The position numbers and the translations under genes are program-made. Positions 60,478 to 64,000 of a DNA stretch of 64,000 nucleotides are shown in pieces (position 1 is the stretch's first letter; each line of letters begins with the position of its first letter). Source of the stretch: Bin5 sp965207495 (GTDB lineage Bacteria; Chloroflexota; Anaerolineae; Caldilineales; Caldilineaceae); NCBI GenBank assembly GCA_965207495.1, contig OZ242287.1:5394001-5458000 (forward strand). Reading direction: 5' to 3'. The notes under the pieces are model-generated. The model was not told where the DNA came from, did not search any database, and saw only the letters and a list, made by a program, of their open reading frames with translations.

Positions 60478-61043
60478 TGAAAGTGGTTCACATAGTCCAT
60501 CACGACCCGCATCCGCGGGCTGCCCACATCACGAATGACGGCGCGGTTGAACTCCGGCGAATTCATAATCGTCAACAGATGCGTTTCAATGGCGACCGTC
60601 TGGCCAATCGCTTCGGCCGCCTCGGCCAGCCAGGAGAGGGACTCCAGCAGCACCGCGCGGCGCCATGGCCTGTGATTCTCCGGGTGGGGGCTGTATGAGC
60701 CATCGGGGCTGAGGCTGCCGGTACGGATCAACGCCGCATGGCCGCCCAGCTCGTGCGCAACGCCAAAGCCGCGACGAATATCATCCAGCAGCCGTTTGCG
60801 CGCCTCGTCGTCCGGGTCGAAAAGGCATTCGCGGAAGCCGATACCGACCTGCACAATGTCCATGCCCTCGTCGGCGAAAAGCCGCCGTACCCGCTGCCAG
60901 ACCGGCGCAGATGCCGGAGGCGAACCGGTGGCAGAGACGGAGAGACCCACACCAGTCAGGCCCAACTCCCGGATTGCAACCAGATGCGGACCGTGAATAT
61001 CGGCGGGATCTCCGGGCAACATGCCGACAACGCCTAACCTCAT
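60180..61043 (-). CDS. Sugar-phosphate isomerase/epimerase-like TIM-barrel protein
   Basis: 287 residues of the xylose-isomerase-like (AP endonuclease 2) fold. Visible elements: GVVGMLPGDPADIHGPHLVAIRELG, metal-site-like VAIETHLLTIMNSPE, VVMDYVNHFQ and SAHGHCKDISV with GELDLGTAL near the end. GGAG lies 7 bases before the ATG. It is convergent with the sulfatase in the ancestral arrangement and probably rearranges the imported sugar or polyol. The substrate is not deducible. Confidence 0.85.
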   Translation of the reverse strand: MRLGVVGMLPGDPADIHGPHLVAIRELGLTGVGLSVSATGSPPASAPVWQRVRRLFADEGMDIVQVGIGFRECLFDPDDEARKRLLDDIRRGFGVAHELGGHAALIRTGSLSPDGSYSPHPENHRPWRRAVLLESLSWLAEAAEAIGQTVAIETHLLTIMNSPEFNRAVIRDVGSPRMRVVMDYVNHFQTLHQVYDSRARLRHIFECMGPISAHGHCKDISVRNGFVIHMDEEIPGEGELDLGTALRLWHEEHPDGYMMLEHLPNEKYPLAAANVHRILRREGIPVY

Positions 61044-61243
61044 AAGACAACTCCATTTCTTGATCGGTGACCAGCGATGCGGCCGGCCACCAGATGCGCG
61101 CCAAGACCTGCTAAGTTGACAATCGCGTTACATACTGTAGAATCGGGGCGTTCCCACCCGAACATATCAGCAGATATTCTTGAAAAAAGCAAACGGCCGG
61201 CCCGATGCTTGCAGACGGAGCCCGCGCCCTGAGGAGGAAACAG

Positions 61244-62626
61244 TTGGCTGGAAAGGAGAGCTACCCTCCCGACCTCGCGCGAGTACTGGCCCATATCGAT
61301 GCCCACCGGCAGGCGTTTATCGACCGGCTGCTGGCCTATGTCGCCCGGCCCAGCATCAGCGCCCACGGGGTCGGCATCCAGGAGACGGCCGACTCCCTGT
61401 TCGGCTACCTGCAGGGGCTGGGCATGGACGCGCGTTTGCTGGAAGGCGCGGGCTGGCCCTTCGTATACGGCCGCTACGGGGAGAATCCACACGCGCCGAC
61501 GGTGCTGCTCTACGGCCATTATGACGTGCAGCCGCCCGATCCCCTCGACGCCTGGCACTCGCCGCCATTTGAACCGGAGATACGCGACGGCCGCATCTGG
61601 GGGCGGGGTGTGGGCGACAACAAAGGACAGCACCTGGCACAGCTTCTGGCGATCGAGTCGTGGCTTGCGGTCACCGACGGCCTGCCGTGCAACGTCATCG
61701 TCCTGTTGGAAGGCGAGGAGGAGGTCGGCAGCCCGCATATCAGCGACTGCGTGCGCGACCACCGCGCTCTGCTCGCCGACGCCGACCTGGTGATCACCGC
61801 AGACGGCCCCGTGCACGAGAGCGGGCGACCCTGCATCAAGTTCGGCCCGCGCGGGATAGCCTCGTTCGAACTGCGCGCGGTGCACGCGCAGCGCGACTTT
61901 CACTCCGGCAACTGGGGCGGCGTCGCGCCCAACCCGATCTGGACACTGGTCCATCTGCTGGCGACGATGAAAGACAGCCGCGGCACAATCACCATCGACG
62001 GATTCTACGACAACGTGGTCCCGCTCAGCCAGCTGGAGCGTGAAGCGTTGGATGCCCTGCCGGTTGATGTGGCGGCAGTGATGGAGGGCGCCGGCCTGGC
62101 GCGCCTGGATGAACCGCAGGAACGGCCCTTCTTCGACCGTCTGGCGGCCTGGCCGACGTTTACGGTCAACGGCTTTCACGGCGGCTACGGCGGACCTGGG
62201 ACAAAGACGGTCCTGCCCCACCAGGCGACGGTGAAATGCGACATGCGCCTGGTCGAGAACCAGCGCGTCGACGAGATCCTCGACAAAGTGGAGGCGCACG
62301 TCCGCCGCCACGCGCCCGAAGTGGAGGTGATCCGCCAAGGGGGCATGGAGCCGTCGCGCACGCCGCTGGACTCGCCCTACACGCGCCCGCTGCAACAGGC
62401 CTTTCGCGCCGCCCAGGGCATTGACCCGCTTCTCATCCCGGCGATGGGCGGCAGCCTGCCCGACTACGCCTGGACGAAGATTCTCGGCGTGCACTCCTTC
62501 ACCACGCCATACGCCAACCATGACGAATCCAACCATGCCCCCAATGAGAATCTGGAGGTGGCGCGCTTCATCGCCGGCATACGCACCGGCGCCGCGGTGC
62601 TGGCCCATCTGGGTGAAGAGGGTTAA
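61244..62626 (+). CDS. M20-family metallopeptidase/dipeptidase
   Basis: 460-residue zinc hydrolase. Metal ligands and catalytic residues are visible: LLYGHYDVQPPDPLDAW (about residues 86-102), GRGVGDNKGQ, LEGEEEVGSPH (catalytic Glu pair, about 150-160), and the lid-domain HGGYGGPGTKTVLP, with a final His in HDESNHAPNE. I choose TTG with a strong GAGGAGG six bases upstream; an ATG 39 bases earlier has no ribosome-binding site. It is read away from the isomerase gene. It could act on an amide-linked part of the substrate, e.g. an N-acyl group. Confidence 0.9.
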   Translation: MAGKESYPPDLARVLAHIDAHRQAFIDRLLAYVARPSISAHGVGIQETADSLFGYLQGLGMDARLLEGAGWPFVYGRYGENPHAPTVLLYGHYDVQPPDPLDAWHSPPFEPEIRDGRIWGRGVGDNKGQHLAQLLAIESWLAVTDGLPCNVIVLLEGEEEVGSPHISDCVRDHRALLADADLVITADGPVHESGRPCIKFGPRGIASFELRAVHAQRDFHSGNWGGVAPNPIWTLVHLLATMKDSRGTITIDGFYDNVVPLSQLEREALDALPVDVAAVMEGAGLARLDEPQERPFFDRLAAWPTFTVNGFHGGYGGPGTKTVLPHQATVKCDMRLVENQRVDEILDKVEAHVRRHAPEVEVIRQGGMEPSRTPLDSPYTRPLQQAFRAAQGIDPLLIPAMGGSLPDYAWTKILGVHSFTTPYANHDESNHAPNENLEVARFIAGIRTGAAVLAHLGEEG

Positions 62627-62708
62627 GACGTTTGCACCAGAATGTTTCCGAACTGCATCGTTCAGTGACAATCCATAAAAGAATGCGAAATTATCGAAAG
62701 GAACTATC

Positions 62709-63908
62709 ATGTTACGTATAGGTATCATCGGATATGGCCGCCGCATCGCGGGCATGGCCAAAGGGCTGGATATTTTCGACATCCCCTACCGGGTGACGGC
62801 CGTCGCCGACCCGGGCAGCGAACGCATCCAGGCCGCCAACGACCCTTTCCTCGCCGATACCCGCTTCTACAACTCGGCAGACGAGCTGCTGGCCCAGGCC
62901 GACGAGCTGGACGGCATCATGATCGGGACCCGCTGCAATCTGCACACGGAGATGGCGCTCAAAGTAGCCCCCACGCAGCTCCCGCTCTTCCTGGAAAAGC
63001 CGGTCGCGATAACCTTCGATGAGGTCCGCCGCCTGCACGCCGCCTACAAGGACTACAGTTCGCCCACCGTGGTCTCTTTCCCGCTGCGGCTCAGCCCGGT
63101 CGCGCAAAAGGTGCGGGAGATCATCGAATCGGACCAGGTCGGCAGTATCGAGCAGGTGGTCGCGTTCAACGATGTCGGCTACGGCAGCGTCTACTTCAGG
63201 AGCTGGTACCGCAACTACGACCTGGATGGCGGGCTGTGGCTGCAGAAGTTCACCCACGATGTCGACTATATCAACTACCTTGTCGACGCGCGCCCGCACT
63301 GGGTTAGTGCGATGAACTCCCGCCGCGTTTACGGCGGCGACAAACCTTGGGATCTGCAGTGCAAGGATTGCCCGGAGCAGGAGACATGCCCGGAAAGCCC
63401 GTTCGTGCGCTTCCGCACCGGCTTTGAAGGCGGCCGCGTCCGCTTTGCCGAAGAGCAGGTCTACCGCGACGATCAGTTCTGTGTCTTTTCTGAGGGACAT
63501 CAGCTGCAGGATAATGGCAGCGCCATGTTGGAATACGAAAACGGCGTCCAGGCCAGCTACACCCAGAACTTCTTTACCCGCTATCGTGGGGCCCGTCGCG
63601 GCGCTCGCCTCTACGGCTATCGCGGCATCATCGAGTTCAACTGGAACGAGAACTTTATCAAGATCTTCAGTCACACATCGCCGGTGGTGGAGACGATCGA
63701 CTTCAGCGGCGACATGCCCCACTTCGGCGGCGACCGCGAGCTGAGTTTCGACTTTCTGATGGCGATGCGGGACCGGCGGCCCTCGCGCAGTCCGATTGAC
63801 GCCGGCATACTCAGCGCCCTGACCTGTCTGTGGGCACGCGAATCGGCCAACAACCGCCAGGGCTACGAAGTGGTCATGCCAGAGGCGGAAGCAGTGGCCG
63901 CAGGTTAG
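62709..63908 (+). CDS. Gfo/Idh/MocA-family NAD(P)-dependent oxidoreductase
   Basis: 399 residues. Rossmann start LRIGIIGYGRRIAGMAKGL, then GTRCNLHTEMALK and the EKPVA motif (about residues 97-101) characteristic of the family. The C-terminal domain contains WLQKFTHDVDYINYL with the catalytic-type D/H arrangement. A cysteine cluster (CKDCPEQETC, about 218-227) is unusual and could bind a metal. AAAGGAAC precedes the ATG. It lies 82 bases after the M20 gene and probably oxidises the released sugar or inositol. Confidence 0.92.
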   Translation: MLRIGIIGYGRRIAGMAKGLDIFDIPYRVTAVADPGSERIQAANDPFLADTRFYNSADELLAQADELDGIMIGTRCNLHTEMALKVAPTQLPLFLEKPVAITFDEVRRLHAAYKDYSSPTVVSFPLRLSPVAQKVREIIESDQVGSIEQVVAFNDVGYGSVYFRSWYRNYDLDGGLWLQKFTHDVDYINYLVDARPHWVSAMNSRRVYGGDKPWDLQCKDCPEQETCPESPFVRFRTGFEGGRVRFAEEQVYRDDQFCVFSEGHQLQDNGSAMLEYENGVQASYTQNFFTRYRGARRGARLYGYRGIIEFNWNENFIKIFSHTSPVVETIDFSGDMPHFGGDRELSFDFLMAMRDRRPSRSPIDAGILSALTCLWARESANNRQGYEVVMPEAEAVAAG

Positions 63909-63942
63909 TGGTCAATGGGTACAGTGAACCCTTCACAGTAGG

Positions 63943-64000
63943 TCAGAGTAGCAGTAAGAGCAGTCCGACAAGGCCGATCAGGCCGGAGATGTGGTCGATC
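63943..64000 (-). CDS. Possible C-terminal end of a membrane protein (partial)
   Basis: On the minus strand the last 18 codons before a TGA read IDHISGLIGLVGLLLLLL, a hydrophobic helix end. The gene would continue beyond the window. The call rests on composition only and on the lack of another gene here. Confidence 0.3.
   Translation of the reverse strand, partial: IDHISGLIGLVGLLLLLL

Noticed and set aside
61040..62782. 580-codon minus-strand frame opposite the M20 peptidase
   Set aside because: Shadow of a gene with complete catalytic motifs; the antisense product has no recognisable domain.

Overview
The window is a G+C-rich bacterial chromosome segment of mostly ordinary genes, with two accessory stretches. 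The likely source is a Chloroflexota bacterium of the Anaerolineae/Caldilineae type. This is an inference from three things: Gram-positive-type SOS boxes (GAAC-N4-GTTC) at recA and uvrA, many exported proteins with SH3b and PsbP-like modules, and sugar ABC transport combined with Uma2, dynamin and DPM-type glycosyltransferase genes. No rRNA or other decisive marker is present.

Layout. 0-2.6 kb: end of hrcA, then grpE, an acetyltransferase and a small membrane protein. 2.7-6.7 kb: overlapping sbcD-sbcC. 6.7-10.1 kb (minus): a glycosyltransferase and a cytochrome c/beta-propeller lipoprotein. 10.2-19 kb (minus): the translation/transcription cluster nusA-ylxR-infB-rbfA-nrnA-truB-ribF with its own promoter and leader hairpin but no rimP. 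19.4-24.8 kb (minus): phosphate-binding-like lipoprotein coupled to uppP, then tgt, a Uma2 protein and recA. 25-33 kb: lysA, an EamA transporter, a 43-residue membrane protein, two glycosyltransferases and a MazG protein. Two inverted copies of a ~260-320 bp intergenic repeat lie at 25.0 and 33.5 kb. A tRNA-Arg(UCG) is at 33.75 kb.

34-40 kb (minus) holds three adjacent paralogous exported proteins built from PsbP/DcrB-like modules and SH3b domains. I know of no characterised system with this architecture. uvrA, a NUDIX protein, an acetyltransferase and a dynamin-like GTPase follow.

47-52 kb is a defence-island remnant. It contains a HigB toxin, a HigA-IrrE fusion, a decayed hsdS 3' end, an A/T-richer AAA ATPase with a Toprim/DUF4435-like C-terminus, a stub of hsdR whose start overlaps the ATPase stop codon, and a Fic protein. 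The simplest reading is a type I restriction-modification operon whose embedded ATPase survived while the core hsd genes were lost.

53-64 kb is a carbohydrate/sulfate-ester catabolic cluster: ABC binding protein, two permeases, sulfatase, sugar isomerase, M20 peptidase and Gfo/Idh oxidoreductase. No ATPase subunit is present. The sulfatase-isomerase junction is interrupted by about 1.8 kb encoding a secreted HNH nuclease with an Excalibur domain (carrying a single-base frameshift). A 472-bp direct repeat flanks the insert, with one truncated gene copy on each side. This is the geometry expected from single-crossover (Campbell-type) integration.
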